Origin: Haloechinothrix aidingensis
Lineage (GTDB): Bacteria > Actinomycetota > Actinomycetes > Mycobacteriales > Pseudonocardiaceae
Reading direction: 5' to 3'
Assembly (NCBI RefSeq): GCF_013450155.1
Contig: NZ_JACCKD010000003.1
Location: forward strand, 124,001-188,000
Length of the DNA stretch: 64,000 nt
In this document: in pieces, positions 7,941-16,100 of the stretch
Numbering within the stretch: position 1 is the stretch's first letter
Layout: every line of letters starts with the position of its first letter
Made by a program: the position numbers and the translations under genes
The notes under the pieces: generated by a model
Told to the model about the DNA's origin: nothing
Database searches by the model: none
The model's input: only the letters and a program-made list of their open reading frames with translations

Positions 7941-10073
7941 ATGGCAGCACCGGATCGGGACAAGGCACTCGAGCTGGCCATTGCGCAGATCGACAAGCAG
8001 TACGGCAAGGGCTCGGTGATGCGTCTCGGCGAGGATCAGCGCGCGGCCGTCGGGGCGATTCCGACCGGAGCCATCGGGCTGGATGTGGCCCTGGGCCTCG
8101 GCGGCTTGCCGCGTGGCAGGGTCGTCGAGGTGTTCGGCCCGGAGAGCAGCGGTAAGACCACGGTCGCGCTGCACGCGGTCGCCAACGCGCAGGCGGCAGG
8201 CGGGATCGCGGCGTTCATCGACGCCGAGCACGCCCTGGACCCGGAGTACGCCAAGGCGCTCGGCGTGGACACCGACGCGCTGCTTGTCTCCCAGCCGGAC
8301 ACCGGGGAGCAGGCGCTGGAGATCGCGGACATGCTGATCCGCTCGGGTGCGCTGGACATCGTGGTCATCGACTCGGTCGCCGCGCTCGTGCCGCGCGCCG
8401 AGATCGAGGGCGAGATGGGGGACTCGCATGTGGGGCTGCAGGCGCGGCTGATGAGTCAGGCACTGCGGAAGCTGACCTCGGCGCTGCACAACTCGGGCAC
8501 CATGGCGCTGTTCATCAACCAGCTCCGCGAGAAAGTCGGCGTGATGTTCGGGTGTTTCCATTACTCCACCCGGGTGATGCTTGCCGACGGCACCCAGGAG
8601 AAGATCGGCAAGATCGTCAACCAGCGGCTGCCCGTCGAGGTGATGTCGTACGACCCCGAGTCGGACCAGATCGTCCCCCGCAAGGTGGTCAACTGGTTCA
8701 ACAACGGGCCTGCTGAGGAGTTTCTCCAGTTCAGCGTGGCGAAGTCGGGTGGTAACGGCCGCGCCCAGTTCGCGGCGACTGAGAATCACTTGATTCGCAC
8801 GCCCGGCGGGTGGCGTCACGCCGGCGAGCTGGCCGAAGGTGAGCGAGTGTTGATCGCCGAGGAAGAGCGGCTCAGCGACCAACAGTGGGAGGTCATCCTG
8901 GGGTCCGTGATGGGCGACGGGCACCTGGCGCCGAACCGTCGCGACCGTTCCGGTGTGCGGTTCCGGATGGGCCAGGGTGCGAAGCAGTCCGACTACCTCG
9001 ACTGGAAGACCTCGCTTCTGGCCAATATCGAGCACACACGTACGACGAACGCCAAGGGTGCGGTGTTCACCGACTTCACACCCCTGCCCGAGCTCTACGA
9101 GCTGCAACGTGCCGTCTACTTCGGGGACGGCAAGAAGCACCTGTCCTGGGACTACCTCAAGTCGCTCACACCGCTGTCTCTCGCTGTCTGGTACATGGAC
9201 GACGGCTGCTTCACGGTTCGCTCGAAGGGCGCGCAACAGCGTACCGCCGGGGGGAGCGGCCGGATCGAGATCTGCGTCGCGGCGATGGCGGAGGACTCGC
9301 AGCGGCGGTTGATGGAGTACCTGCGGGACACCCATGACTTGGACGTCAAGCTTGTGGCGCGGGGCGAGCGCCAGGTTCCGGTACTGCAGTTCACGACAGC
9401 GGCTACGGAGCGGTTCCAACAGTTGATAGCTCCGTACGTGCACCCGTCGATGGAGTACAAGCTGCTACCGCGGTTCCGTGGGCAGTTCGGGGTTGAGCCT
9501 CAGTTCGCCGACCCCAGGATGCGCCCTGTACCCGCCACGGTCCTCGACATTCACGTGAAGCCGACGACGAGGTCGATGAACCGCTTCGATATCGAGGTCG
9601 AAGGAAACCACAACTACTTCGTCGACGGCGTGATGGTGCACAACTCTCCTGAGACGACGACCGGTGGTAAGGCGTTGAAGTTCTACGCCTCGGTGCGGCT
9701 GGATGTCCGGCGTATCGAGACGTTGAAGGACGGCGGGGAACCGGTCGGTAACCGCACCCGGGTCAAGGTCGTGAAGAACAAGTGCGCACCCCCCTTCAAG
9801 CAAAGTGAGTTCGACATACTTTACGGCAAGGGAATCTCCCGCGAGGGTTCCTTGATCGACATGGGGGTCGAGCACGGGATCCTGCGCAAGTCCGGTGCCT
9901 GGTACACCTACGAGGGCGATCAGCTCGGGCAGGGTAAGGAGAACGCGCGCCGTTTCCTGTCCGACAACCCGGACATCGCCAACGAGGTCGAGAAGCGGAT
10001 CAAGGAAAAGATGGGGATCGGAGCGTCGGCGGAGGACGGCGATGACTCCGCTCCCGCTCCAGTGGAGTTCTGA
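7941..10073 (+). CDS. recA: Recombinase RecA precursor with in-frame intein
   Basis: 710-residue precursor. The RecA exteins total 346 residues: N-extein 1-204 with Walker A GPESSGKT (66-73) and the segment ending [14 protein letters not shown]-extein from Ser569 ([16 protein letters not shown]) to the acidic tail ending PAPVEF. Residues 205-568 are an intein (separate entry). After splicing, RecA forms filaments on single-stranded DNA, drives strand exchange and triggers LexA self-cleavage. The ATG start at 7941 follows the SOS box at 7794. recX begins 9 nt after the stop, so the two are likely co-transcribed. RecA activity depends on protein splicing, because the insertion falls in the conserved loop that contacts DNA and ATP. 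Confidence 0.98.
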   Translation: MAAPDRDKALELAIAQIDKQYGKGSVMRLGEDQRAAVGAIPTGAIGLDVALGLGGLPRGRVVEVFGPESSGKTTVALHAVANAQAAGGIAAFIDAEHALDPEYAKALGVDTDALLVSQPDTGEQALEIADMLIRSGALDIVVIDSVAALVPRAEIEGEMGDSHVGLQARLMSQALRKLTSALHNSGTMALFINQLREKVGVMFGCFHYSTRVMLADGTQEKIGKIVNQRLPVEVMSYDPESDQIVPRKVVNWFNNGPAEEFLQFSVAKSGGNGRAQFAATENHLIRTPGGWRHAGELAEGERVLIAEEERLSDQQWEVILGSVMGDGHLAPNRRDRSGVRFRMGQGAKQSDYLDWKTSLLANIEHTRTTNAKGAVFTDFTPLPELYELQRAVYFGDGKKHLSWDYLKSLTPLSLAVWYMDDGCFTVRSKGAQQRTAGGSGRIEICVAAMAEDSQRRLMEYLRDTHDLDVKLVARGERQVPVLQFTTAATERFQQLIAPYVHPSMEYKLLPRFRGQFGVEPQFADPRMRPVPATVLDIHVKPTTRSMNRFDIEVEGNHNYFVDGVMVHNSPETTTGGKALKFYASVRLDVRRIETLKDGGEPVGNRTRVKVVKNKCAPPFKQSEFDILYGKGISREGSLIDMGVEHGILRKSGAWYTYEGDQLGQGKENARRFLSDNPDIANEVEKRIKEKMGIGASAEDGDDSAPAPVEF
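8553..9644 (+). mobile_element. RecA intein with LAGLIDADG homing endonuclease domain
   Basis: 364-residue intein inserted between Gly204 and Ser569 of the RecA precursor, at the [11 protein letters not shown] site used by the Mycobacterium leprae RecA intein (reported at 365 residues) and different from the M. tuberculosis site. Splicing residues are all present: Cys1 (block A CFHYSTRV), block B TENH, penultimate His and terminal Asn (block G VMVHN), and Ser as the +1 extein residue. Two LAGLIDADG-like helices, [10 protein letters not shown] and LAVWYMDDG, keep their acidic residues, so the homing endonuclease may still be active. The element can spread by cutting intein-free recA alleles. 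Confidence 0.97.
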
Positions 10074-10081
10074 CACGGGTC

Positions 10082-10594
10082 ATGTCCGGTCCTGATGACG
10101 GTGCGGCGGCTAGCGGGGACAGTTTCCGGCAAGTCAAGGACATCTGCCTCCGGCGGCTCGCCGCACGCCCCCGTACGAGGGCGGAGCTGCGCGACGCGGT
10201 GGCGCGCAAGGGGTTCGACGGTGACGTGATCGAGCAGGTGCTCGACAAGCTCGAAGCCGCTCGCCTGATCGACGACGCCGACTTCGCAGCGACCTGGGTG
10301 CGTTCCCGGCAGACCCACCAGGGTCTGGGGCGCCGCGCGCTCCGTGCCGAGCTGCTGCGCAAGGGGGTGTCCAAGGAGATCGCCGACGAGGTCGTCAGCG
10401 GGGTCGACGAGGGCGACGAGGAGGCCCGCGCGCGGGCGCTCGTACGCAAGAAGCTGCCCTCGTTGCAGCGAGTCGACTCCACCACCGCGCTGCGACGTGT
10501 CGTCGCCATGCTCGCTCGCAAGGGCTACCCGGAAGGGCTGTCGTACACGGTGGCAAGCGAGGAACTCGGGGTGCTCGGCGAACGCGGAATGTGA
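10082..10594 (+). CDS. recX: Regulatory protein RecX
   Basis: 170-residue RecX, which binds RecA filaments and limits RecA activity. It shows the repeated three-helix units of the family: LRRLAARPRTRAELRDAVARKG, then LEAARLIDDADFAATWVRSR, LGRRALRAELLRKGVSKE, and a C-terminal unit with ALRRVVAMLARKGYPEGLSY. The ATG at 10082 starts 9 nt after the recA stop, so it belongs to the recA operon and should be SOS-induced with it. Length is normal for actinobacterial RecX. Confidence 0.96.
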   Translation: MSGPDDGAAASGDSFRQVKDICLRRLAARPRTRAELRDAVARKGFDGDVIEQVLDKLEAARLIDDADFAATWVRSRQTHQGLGRRALRAELLRKGVSKEIADEVVSGVDEGDEEARARALVRKKLPSLQRVDSTTALRRVVAMLARKGYPEGLSYTVASEELGVLGERGM

Positions 10595-10722
10595 CTGTGG
10601 TCTCATTGAACCCGCACAATGTGGCTCTTGTCACAGCGATGCGATCAAGGCAAAGTTGACCTTGAAGCACCGTCGGCGCGCGGAGCGTCGTAGGTGTCAC
10701 GAGCGGGCAGGGAGGTGTCGAG

Positions 10723-11022
10723 ATGACACAAGGCGAGATCGCGGAGTTCCGGCGAACCCTCAGTGAGCTACGCCAGTGCGTTGGTGCGCTCCGTAGCCGG
10801 TACGGGGACGCACCGGCGGTGCGGCGGCTGGTCAACGACGTGGAGCGGCTCAATATCGACGTCGAGGAGTTCGAGGGCTCCGGCAGCGATCGGGTAGCGC
10901 CGCCGAGGACGCCCGCTGACCGCTCGGAAGTGGTTGTGGTGCCCGACACACCGTACGACCCGTCCCTATGGGAGGATGCGGACGACGAAGGTGTCGGCGG
11001 CTACCACGGAAAGCGCTTGTGA
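10723..11022 (+). CDS. Conserved hypothetical protein (99 aa)
   Basis: 99-residue hydrophilic protein. The N-terminal 50 residues are predicted helical (EIAEFRRTLSELRQCVGALRSRYG, then VRRLVNDVERLNIDVEEF); the C-terminal half is acidic and Pro-rich, ending YDPSLWEDADDEG. The start ATG at 10723 follows GGGAGGTG at a good distance. Its stop overlaps the GTG start of the succinate dehydrogenase membrane subunit (GTGA at 11019-11022), so the two are probably translationally coupled. No family function is recognised; the coupling hints at a link to the dehydrogenase operon, but this is inference. Confidence 0.85.
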   Translation: MTQGEIAEFRRTLSELRQCVGALRSRYGDAPAVRRLVNDVERLNIDVEEFEGSGSDRVAPPRTPADRSEVVVVPDTPYDPSLWEDADDEGVGGYHGKRL

Positions 11023-11822
11023 GTACAGACACAGGAGTTCACGCACCCCCGCGAGCACGTCTACCGGTCTCCACGCTGCGGAACGACCGATGGTGGGTAC
11101 CGCAGGTCCTCACCATCGCCGGACTGTCGGTCTTCGTGATCTACGCGACCGTCCGGGTCTTCCTGCAGCAGAACTACTGGGTGGAGGAGTACCACTACCT
11201 CACGCCGTTCTACTCGCCCTGCATCTCGACGGGATGCGTTGACGGCGCGGCGCACTTCGGCAGGTTCATCCCGGATCACGCGCTGATCCCGTACGCGGCG
11301 CTCAGCCTGCCGTTCCTGCTGCTGTTCCGGTTGACCTGCTACTACTACCGCAAGGCCTACTACCGGTCCTTCTGGCTGTCCCCGCCCGCCTGCGCGGTGC
11401 CCGAGCCGCACGCGCGGTACACCGGTGAGACGCGGTTCCCGCTGATCCTGCAGAACATCCACCGGTACTTCTTCTACCTGGCCTTCGTCGTCACGATCAT
11501 CAATACCTACGACATGCTGCTGGCCTTCCAGACCGCCGACGGCGGGTTCGGGCTCGGGCTCGGCAACGTGATCCTGGTGGTCAACGTGGTCATGTTGTGG
11601 CTGTACACGCTGTCGTGCCACTCGTGCCGGCATGTGATGGGCGGCCGGCTGAAGAACTTCTCCAAGCACCCCGTGCGGTACCGGATGTGGACCAGAATCT
11701 CCGCGCTGAACACCCGCCACATGGAGTTCGCGTGGATCTCCCTCGGCACGCTGATGCTGGTCGACCTGTACATCATGCTTGTGGCGAGCGGGACCATCAC
11801 GGACCTGCGCTTCATCGGGTGA
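11019..11822 (+). CDS. Succinate dehydrogenase membrane anchor (Sdh1 type)
   Basis: 267-residue integral membrane protein with about five hydrophobic helices (roughly residues 27-49, 90-112, 150-170, 183-203 and 239-258) and several conserved His/Cys (SCHSCRHV) suited to haem or quinone binding. It resembles the membrane subunit of the mycobacterial Sdh1 complex (Rv0249c, MSMEG_0416-0420 region), not the small SdhC/SdhD pair. The start GTG 11019 overlaps the previous stop. The flavoprotein and iron-sulfur genes follow directly, so it anchors that complex to the membrane and passes electrons from succinate to quinone. An in-frame start at 10968 would extend into the upstream gene and is not favoured. 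Confidence 0.88.
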   Translation: MSTDTGVHAPPRARLPVSTLRNDRWWVPQVLTIAGLSVFVIYATVRVFLQQNYWVEEYHYLTPFYSPCISTGCVDGAAHFGRFIPDHALIPYAALSLPFLLLFRLTCYYYRKAYYRSFWLSPPACAVPEPHARYTGETRFPLILQNIHRYFFYLAFVVTIINTYDMLLAFQTADGGFGLGLGNVILVVNVVMLWLYTLSCHSCRHVMGGRLKNFSKHPVRYRMWTRISALNTRHMEFAWISLGTLMLVDLYIMLVASGTITDLRFIG

Positions 11823-11853
11823 GTGCGTTACTCGCGAGACTTGAGGTGAATGA

Positions 11854-13776
11854 GTGACCGAGGTAGAGCGGCACAGTTATGACGTGCTGGTGATCGGTGC
11901 CGGAGGCGCCGGGCTCCGTGCGGCCATCGAGGCCAGGGAGCAGGGGCTGCGCACGGCCGTGATCTGTAAGTCCCTGTTCGGTAAGGCCCACACCGTCATG
12001 GCGGAGGGCGGCTGCGCTGCGGCGATGGGAAACGTCAACGCCGGGGACAACTGGCAGGTGCACTTCCGCGACACGATGCGCGGCGGCAAGTTCCTGAACA
12101 ACTGGCGGATGGCGGAGCTGCACGCCAAGGAAGCACCCGACCGTGTCTGGGAGCTGGAGACCTACGGTGCGCTCTTCGACCGCACCGGGGACGGGCGGAT
12201 CAGCCAGCGCAACTTCGGTGGTCACGAGTACCCCCGGCTGGCCCACGTCGGAGACCGGACCGGGCTCGAGCTGATCCGCACCATGCAGCAGAAGATCGTA
12301 TCCCTGCAGCAGGAGGACTACCGGGATCTCGGCGACTACGACGCCAGGCTGAAGGTCTTCAGCGAGTGCACGGTCACCCAGCTGCTCAACGATGACGCCG
12401 GAGCGATCTCGGGTGCGTTCGCGTACTGGCGTGAGTCCGGAAGGTTCGTCCAGTTCGACGCGCCCGCCGTCGTGCTGGCCACCGGCGGGATCGGCAAGTC
12501 GTTCTCGGTGACGTCGAACTCCTGGGAGTACACAGGGGACGGGCACGCGCTCGCGATGCGCGCGGGCGCCAAGCTGATCAACATGGAGTTCGTGCAGTTC
12601 CACCCCACCGGCATGGTGTGGCCGCCCAGCGTGAAGGGCATCCTGGTCACCGAAGGTGTGCGGGGTGACGGGGGAGTGCTCAAGAACGCGAACGGCGAGC
12701 GCTTCATGTTCAACTACATCCCCGACGTGTTCAAGGGCTACTACGCGGACAACCCGGAGGAAGCCGACCGGTGGTACTCCGACCCGAACAACAACCGGCG
12801 CACCCCGGACCTGCTGCCCCGCGACGAGGTCGCGCGGGCGATCAACACCGAGGTCAAGGAGGGGCGCGGTTCGCCGCACGGCGGTGTCTACCTCGACATC
12901 GCATCCCGACTGTCCGATGAGGAGATCGAGCGGCGCCTGCCGTCGATGCACCACCAGTTCAAGGAACTGGCCGATGTGGACATCACCTCCGAGGCCATGG
13001 AGGTGGGTCCGACCTGTCACTACGTGATGGGTGGCGTCGAGGTGGATCCCGACACCGGGGCCGCCGACGGCGTTCCCGGCCTGTTCGCAGCGGGGGAGTG
13101 CGCAGGCGGGATGCACGGTTCCAACCGGCTCGGTGGCAACTCGCTGTCCGATCTGCTGGTGTTCGGGCGCCGCGCGGGATCGGGCGCCGCCGGGTACGTG
13201 TCGTCGCTGACCGAGCGCCCCACCGCGAACCAGGCCCAGGTGGATGAGGCCGCGCGGGCCGCTGTCGAGCCGTTCGGGGCCGGGGAGACCTACGAGAACC
13301 CCTACACGCTGCAGAGTGACCTGCAGCGACTGATGAACGAACTGGTCGGCATCATCCGCACCGAGGGCGAGATGAGCGAGGCGCTGACCAAGCTGCGGGA
13401 TCTGGCCGAGCGGGCCCGGCACGTGGGTATCGAGGGAAACCGGCAGTACAACCCTGGTTGGCACCTCGCGCTCGACCTGCGGAACATGCTGCTCGTCAGC
13501 GAGTGCGTGGCGCGTGCGGCGCTGCGGCGCACGGAGAGCCGGGGCGGGCACACCAGGGACGACTTCCCGAAGATGGACGCGGAATGGCGCCACACCCTGC
13601 TGGAGTGCACGCTCGACGGGGAATCGGTGACGGTGACGCCGGGGGAGCAGGTGCCGATGCGTGCCGACCTGCTCGAGTTGTTCGAGCTGACCGAGCTGGA
13701 GAAGTACTACACCGAGCCCGAGCTGGTCGAGCACCCCGCGCGCACCGGCGCGCAGCGCGAGGAAGGAGCACCATGA
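11854..13776 (+). CDS. sdhA: Succinate dehydrogenase / fumarate reductase flavoprotein subunit
   Basis: 640-residue FAD subunit that oxidises succinate to fumarate. The N-terminus has the dinucleotide fold VLVIGAGGAGLRAAIEA; the His of the covalent FAD site lies in AHTVMAEGG; later come HPTG (QFHPTGMVWP) and the substrate/FAD region RLGGNSLSDLLVFG. The sequence follows Rv0248c (Sdh1) closely in its features. GTG start at 11854, 31 nt after the membrane subunit. The stop overlaps the next gene's ATG (ATGA at 13773-13776). Paired with the class I fumarase at 47.3 kb it gives two consecutive TCA steps. Confidence 0.96.
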   Translation: MTEVERHSYDVLVIGAGGAGLRAAIEAREQGLRTAVICKSLFGKAHTVMAEGGCAAAMGNVNAGDNWQVHFRDTMRGGKFLNNWRMAELHAKEAPDRVWELETYGALFDRTGDGRISQRNFGGHEYPRLAHVGDRTGLELIRTMQQKIVSLQQEDYRDLGDYDARLKVFSECTVTQLLNDDAGAISGAFAYWRESGRFVQFDAPAVVLATGGIGKSFSVTSNSWEYTGDGHALAMRAGAKLINMEFVQFHPTGMVWPPSVKGILVTEGVRGDGGVLKNANGERFMFNYIPDVFKGYYADNPEEADRWYSDPNNNRRTPDLLPRDEVARAINTEVKEGRGSPHGGVYLDIASRLSDEEIERRLPSMHHQFKELADVDITSEAMEVGPTCHYVMGGVEVDPDTGAADGVPGLFAAGECAGGMHGSNRLGGNSLSDLLVFGRRAGSGAAGYVSSLTERPTANQAQVDEAARAAVEPFGAGETYENPYTLQSDLQRLMNELVGIIRTEGEMSEALTKLRDLAERARHVGIEGNRQYNPGWHLALDLRNMLLVSECVARAALRRTESRGGHTRDDFPKMDAEWRHTLLECTLDGESVTVTPGEQVPMRADLLELFELTELEKYYTEPELVEHPARTGAQREEGAP

Positions 13777-14525
13777 CCTACAAGGGCCACTTCCGGATTT
13801 GGCGCGGCGACGAGGAGGGTGGTTCCCTCGAGGACTTCGAGGTGGAGGTGAACGAGGGCGAGGTCGTCCTCGACATCATCCACCGGTTGCAGGCGACCCA
13901 GGCTCCGGACCTGGCCGTGCGGTGGAACTGCAAGGCAGGCAAGTGCGGTTCCTGCTCCGCGGAGGTCAACGGGCGTCCGCGCCTGCTGTGCATGACGCGG
14001 ATGTCCATCTTCAGTGCGGACGAGATCATCACCGTGACGCCGATGCGGGCGTTCTCCGTGATCAAGGACCTGGTCCCGGACGTGTCGTACAACTACACCA
14101 AGGCCAGGGAGGTCACCTCCTTCACCCCGCCGGAAGGGCTCGGGCCCGGCGAGTACCGGATGCAGCAGGAAGACGTCGAGCGCTCCCAGGAGTTCCGCAA
14201 GTGCATCGAGTGCTTCCTGTGCCAGGACACCTGCCACGTGGTTCGGGATCACGAGGAGAACAAGTCCGCCTTCGCCGGTCCCCGATTCCTGATGCGTGCC
14301 GCCGAGCTGGAGATGCACCCGCTGGACGCGGCCGACCGGAGGGATGACGCTCAGGACGAGCACGGTCTCGGCATGTGCAACATCACGAAGTGCTGCACCG
14401 AGGTGTGCCCGGAGGGCATCAAGATCACCGACAACGCGCTGATCCCGATGAAGGAGCGGGTGGCCGGTCGCCGTTACGATCCCGTGGTCTGGCTCGGCAA
14501 CAAGCTGTTCAAGCGCGGGTCGTGA
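13773..14525 (+). CDS. sdhB: Succinate dehydrogenase iron-sulfur subunit
   Basis: 250-residue iron-sulfur subunit. Cysteine motifs for the three clusters are visible: the 2Fe-2S set in WNCKAGKCGSC and the later LLC, then CIECFLCQDTC and CNITKCCTEVCPEGI for the 4Fe-4S and 3Fe-4S/4Fe-4S clusters. It relays electrons from the flavoprotein to quinone. The ATG at 13773 overlaps the sdhA stop, follows GAAGGAG, and indicates translational coupling. The 3' end overlaps the convergent DUF397 gene by 17 nt. Confidence 0.96.
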   Translation: MTYKGHFRIWRGDEEGGSLEDFEVEVNEGEVVLDIIHRLQATQAPDLAVRWNCKAGKCGSCSAEVNGRPRLLCMTRMSIFSADEIITVTPMRAFSVIKDLVPDVSYNYTKAREVTSFTPPEGLGPGEYRMQQEDVERSQEFRKCIECFLCQDTCHVVRDHEENKSAFAGPRFLMRAAELEMHPLDAADRRDDAQDEHGLGMCNITKCCTEVCPEGIKITDNALIPMKERVAGRRYDPVVWLGNKLFKRGS

Positions 14526-14721
14526 CGGCCGAGGGGTAGAGCCCGGTGAGGAACGCGTGCCAGGCTGCGGCTGACAACCGCAGCCTGCCGGAGTCGCGAT
14601 CCTTGGAGTCGCGGATGGCGACGGCCGAGCCGGCGAGGGCGACCTCGACGCAGTCGCCGTTGTTGCCGTCGCCGCCGCTGTAGCTGCTCGTCCGCCAGGT
14701 GGTGGGGTCCACCGAAGGCAT
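14509..14721 (-). CDS. DUF397 protein
   Basis: 70-residue DUF397 protein: WRTSSYSGGDGNNGDCVEVA, then VAIRDSKDRDSGRLRLSAAAWHAFL, both diagnostic of the family. DUF397 proteins are encoded beside DUF5753 helix-turn-helix proteins in streptomycetes and relatives and act with them as small partner proteins in developmental control. The start is ATG 14721; the DUF5753 gene ends 29 nt upstream on the same strand, so they form an operon. Its 3' end overlaps sdhB by 17 nt, and a 10-bp hairpin within it may end sdh transcription. Confidence 0.92.
   Translation of the reverse strand: MPSVDPTTWRTSSYSGGDGNNGDCVEVALAGSAVAIRDSKDRDSGRLRLSAAAWHAFLTGLYPSAVTTRA
14561..14587. terminator. hairpin after sdhB, inside the DUF397 coding region
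   Basis: CAGGCTGCGG (14561-14570) and CCGCAGCCTG (14578-14587) pair perfectly around the loop CTGACAA. It begins 36 nt after the sdhB stop, so it may terminate the sdh transcript, but it lies within the coding sequence of the convergent DUF397 gene. Confidence 0.55.
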
Positions 14722-14749
14722 CGGCTCTCGCCTCTCTCGGCTGTGCACG

Positions 14750-15589
14750 TTATCTACCCGTCGCAGCTCGCTCGACCAGCGCCTGAGAGTCGTCCTCGTC
14801 CAGGGCAAGGTCGGCGAGGTGATCGAACACCATCCTAGCAGCGCTGACCTCAGGTTCCTTCTCCACACAGAACGATGTGAAGGGCTGCTCGACGTAGACC
14901 AGAGCGGCTTCGGCCGGATCGGGAAAGCTCAGCACGGTGAAGCTACCCTGCTGCCCGGAGTGGGCGCCGAGTTCCGTCGGGATCACCTGGATCGTCACGT
15001 TGGCGAGCCTGGCTCGATCCACGACCTGGCGCAACTGTGCATGATGCTGGTCGCGGGTACCGATCGGCCGGTGCAGCGCGCTCTCGTCGATAACGGCATG
15101 CAAGTGTAATAGCGGTTCGTCTGTCAGCCTGCGCTGGCGACGCAGGCGCACGGCTACCTGGTTCTCCAGCTCGTGTTGCTGGCGCGGAAGGTACGTAGCG
15201 GTGAACAGCTCGCGCATGTATGCCTCGGTCTGCAACAAGCCGGGAATGTGTGCCAGCTGGAAAGTGCGCACCGTGGACGCCTCGGCCTCGGCGCTGACGA
15301 ATCCCCGGTCATTGAGCCCGTACGCGTGCCACCATCCCTTTTCCTCCGCACGTTCGTACATTCGGATGTACTCGCCGTAGTCGTTGACGACGATTCCGTA
15401 AATGTCGAGCATGGCCAGGAACTCGTGATACCCGGGCAGTTGTCCTTGCTCGATCCGGCAGATCTTCGAGTCGGAGAACCTCAGCTTTCCGGCCGATTCT
15501 TCCTGCGTGTAGCCGACTTCCTCGCGCAATGCGCGCAGCGTGCGTGCCAGCTGCCGCATGCGGAAGTTCGGCTGCTTCGCATTACCCAC
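14750..15589 (-). CDS. Helix-turn-helix (XRE) / DUF5753 regulator
   Basis: 279-residue protein with an N-terminal XRE-type helix-turn-helix (about residues 10-60: LRALREEVGYTQEESAGKL, then SDSKICRIEQGQ) and a C-terminal DUF5753 domain (LAHIPGLLQTEAYMRELF through AALVYVEQPFTSFCVEKEPEV). This family, the Scr1-like proteins, pairs with DUF397 proteins such as the one directly downstream. The start GTG 15589 is chosen because AGGAGTG lies 8 nt upstream; a frame extension to 15619 lacks such support. The target genes are unknown. Confidence 0.93.
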   Translation of the reverse strand: MGNAKQPNFRMRQLARTLRALREEVGYTQEESAGKLRFSDSKICRIEQGQLPGYHEFLAMLDIYGIVVNDYGEYIRMYERAEEKGWWHAYGLNDRGFVSAEAEASTVRTFQLAHIPGLLQTEAYMRELFTATYLPRQQHELENQVAVRLRRQRRLTDEPLLHLHAVIDESALHRPIGTRDQHHAQLRQVVDRARLANVTIQVIPTELGAHSGQQGSFTVLSFPDPAEAALVYVEQPFTSFCVEKEPEVSAARMVFDHLADLALDEDDSQALVERAATGR

Positions 15590-15717
15590 CAGTATCACTC
15601 CTCGCGACCGTGTGCGCACGAAGTGTAAGCCGAAGGTACGTCAGTCGAGATTTTCAGTTCCCGCCGTCACGCGGGCGCGGAACCCGGCCGCGGATCTGCA
15701 CCCGCACGCTCCGTGGT

Positions 15718-16044
15718 ATGTGGGGATGGAATCACCGGCACGAACTCGAGTATCGCTACGAAAACACGGCAGGGCAGCGGGAACACGTGTACACGGAGAG
15801 GGTGAACGACCAGGGGTTCTGTTTCGAGCACAGGCCGGAGCGCAGGCAGCGCTGGCTCGTCACGTACACGCGGTGCTGTGCGGACGACTACCTCGGCAGG
15901 GTGCGCGCACGTGCGGGCACCTGGCTGGTCAGCGTGTACCGCGTGCTCGGCGCGGAACGCACCCACCTGGTGAGCATCCGGCTGCGGCACCCCGGCGGCA
16001 CACGGGAAGCAGGCGGCGACGCCGGCGAGTACGGGACGGCGTGA
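15718..16044 (+). CDS. Hypothetical protein (108 aa), orphan
   Basis: Possible 108-residue soluble protein rich in Arg, His, Tyr and Trp (starts MWGWNHRHELEYRYE; middle VTYTRCCADDYLGRV; ends GEYGTA). Third codon positions are GC-rich, as in neighbouring genes, which favours coding. A strong 19-bp hairpin begins 5 nt after its stop and separates it from the convergent gluD, consistent with a real gene end. No good ribosome binding site is seen before ATG 15718, and no family is recognised. Confidence 0.6.
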   Translation: MWGWNHRHELEYRYENTAGQREHVYTERVNDQGFCFEHRPERRQRWLVTYTRCCADDYLGRVRARAGTWLVSVYRVLGAERTHLVSIRLRHPGGTREAGGDAGEYGTA

Positions 16045-16048
16045 GTAC

Positions 16049-16097
16049 CCGCCCCGGCCCGGCCGCGAGCGAGGTGTACGCGGCCGGGCCGGGGCGG
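16049..16097. terminator. bidirectional terminator between orphan gene and gluD
   Basis: A 19-bp perfect stem (CCGCCCCGGCCCGGCCGCG at 16049-16067, its complement at 16079-16097) with an 11-nt loop fills the gap between the + strand gene ending at 16044 and gluD ending at 16101. There is no T tract, as is common in high-GC actinobacteria. Confidence 0.8.
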
Positions 16098-16100
16098 CAC

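Noticed and set aside
7923-9443. 506-codon open frame on the - strand across recA
   Set aside because: Shadow of recA and its intein; no domain or initiation signal.
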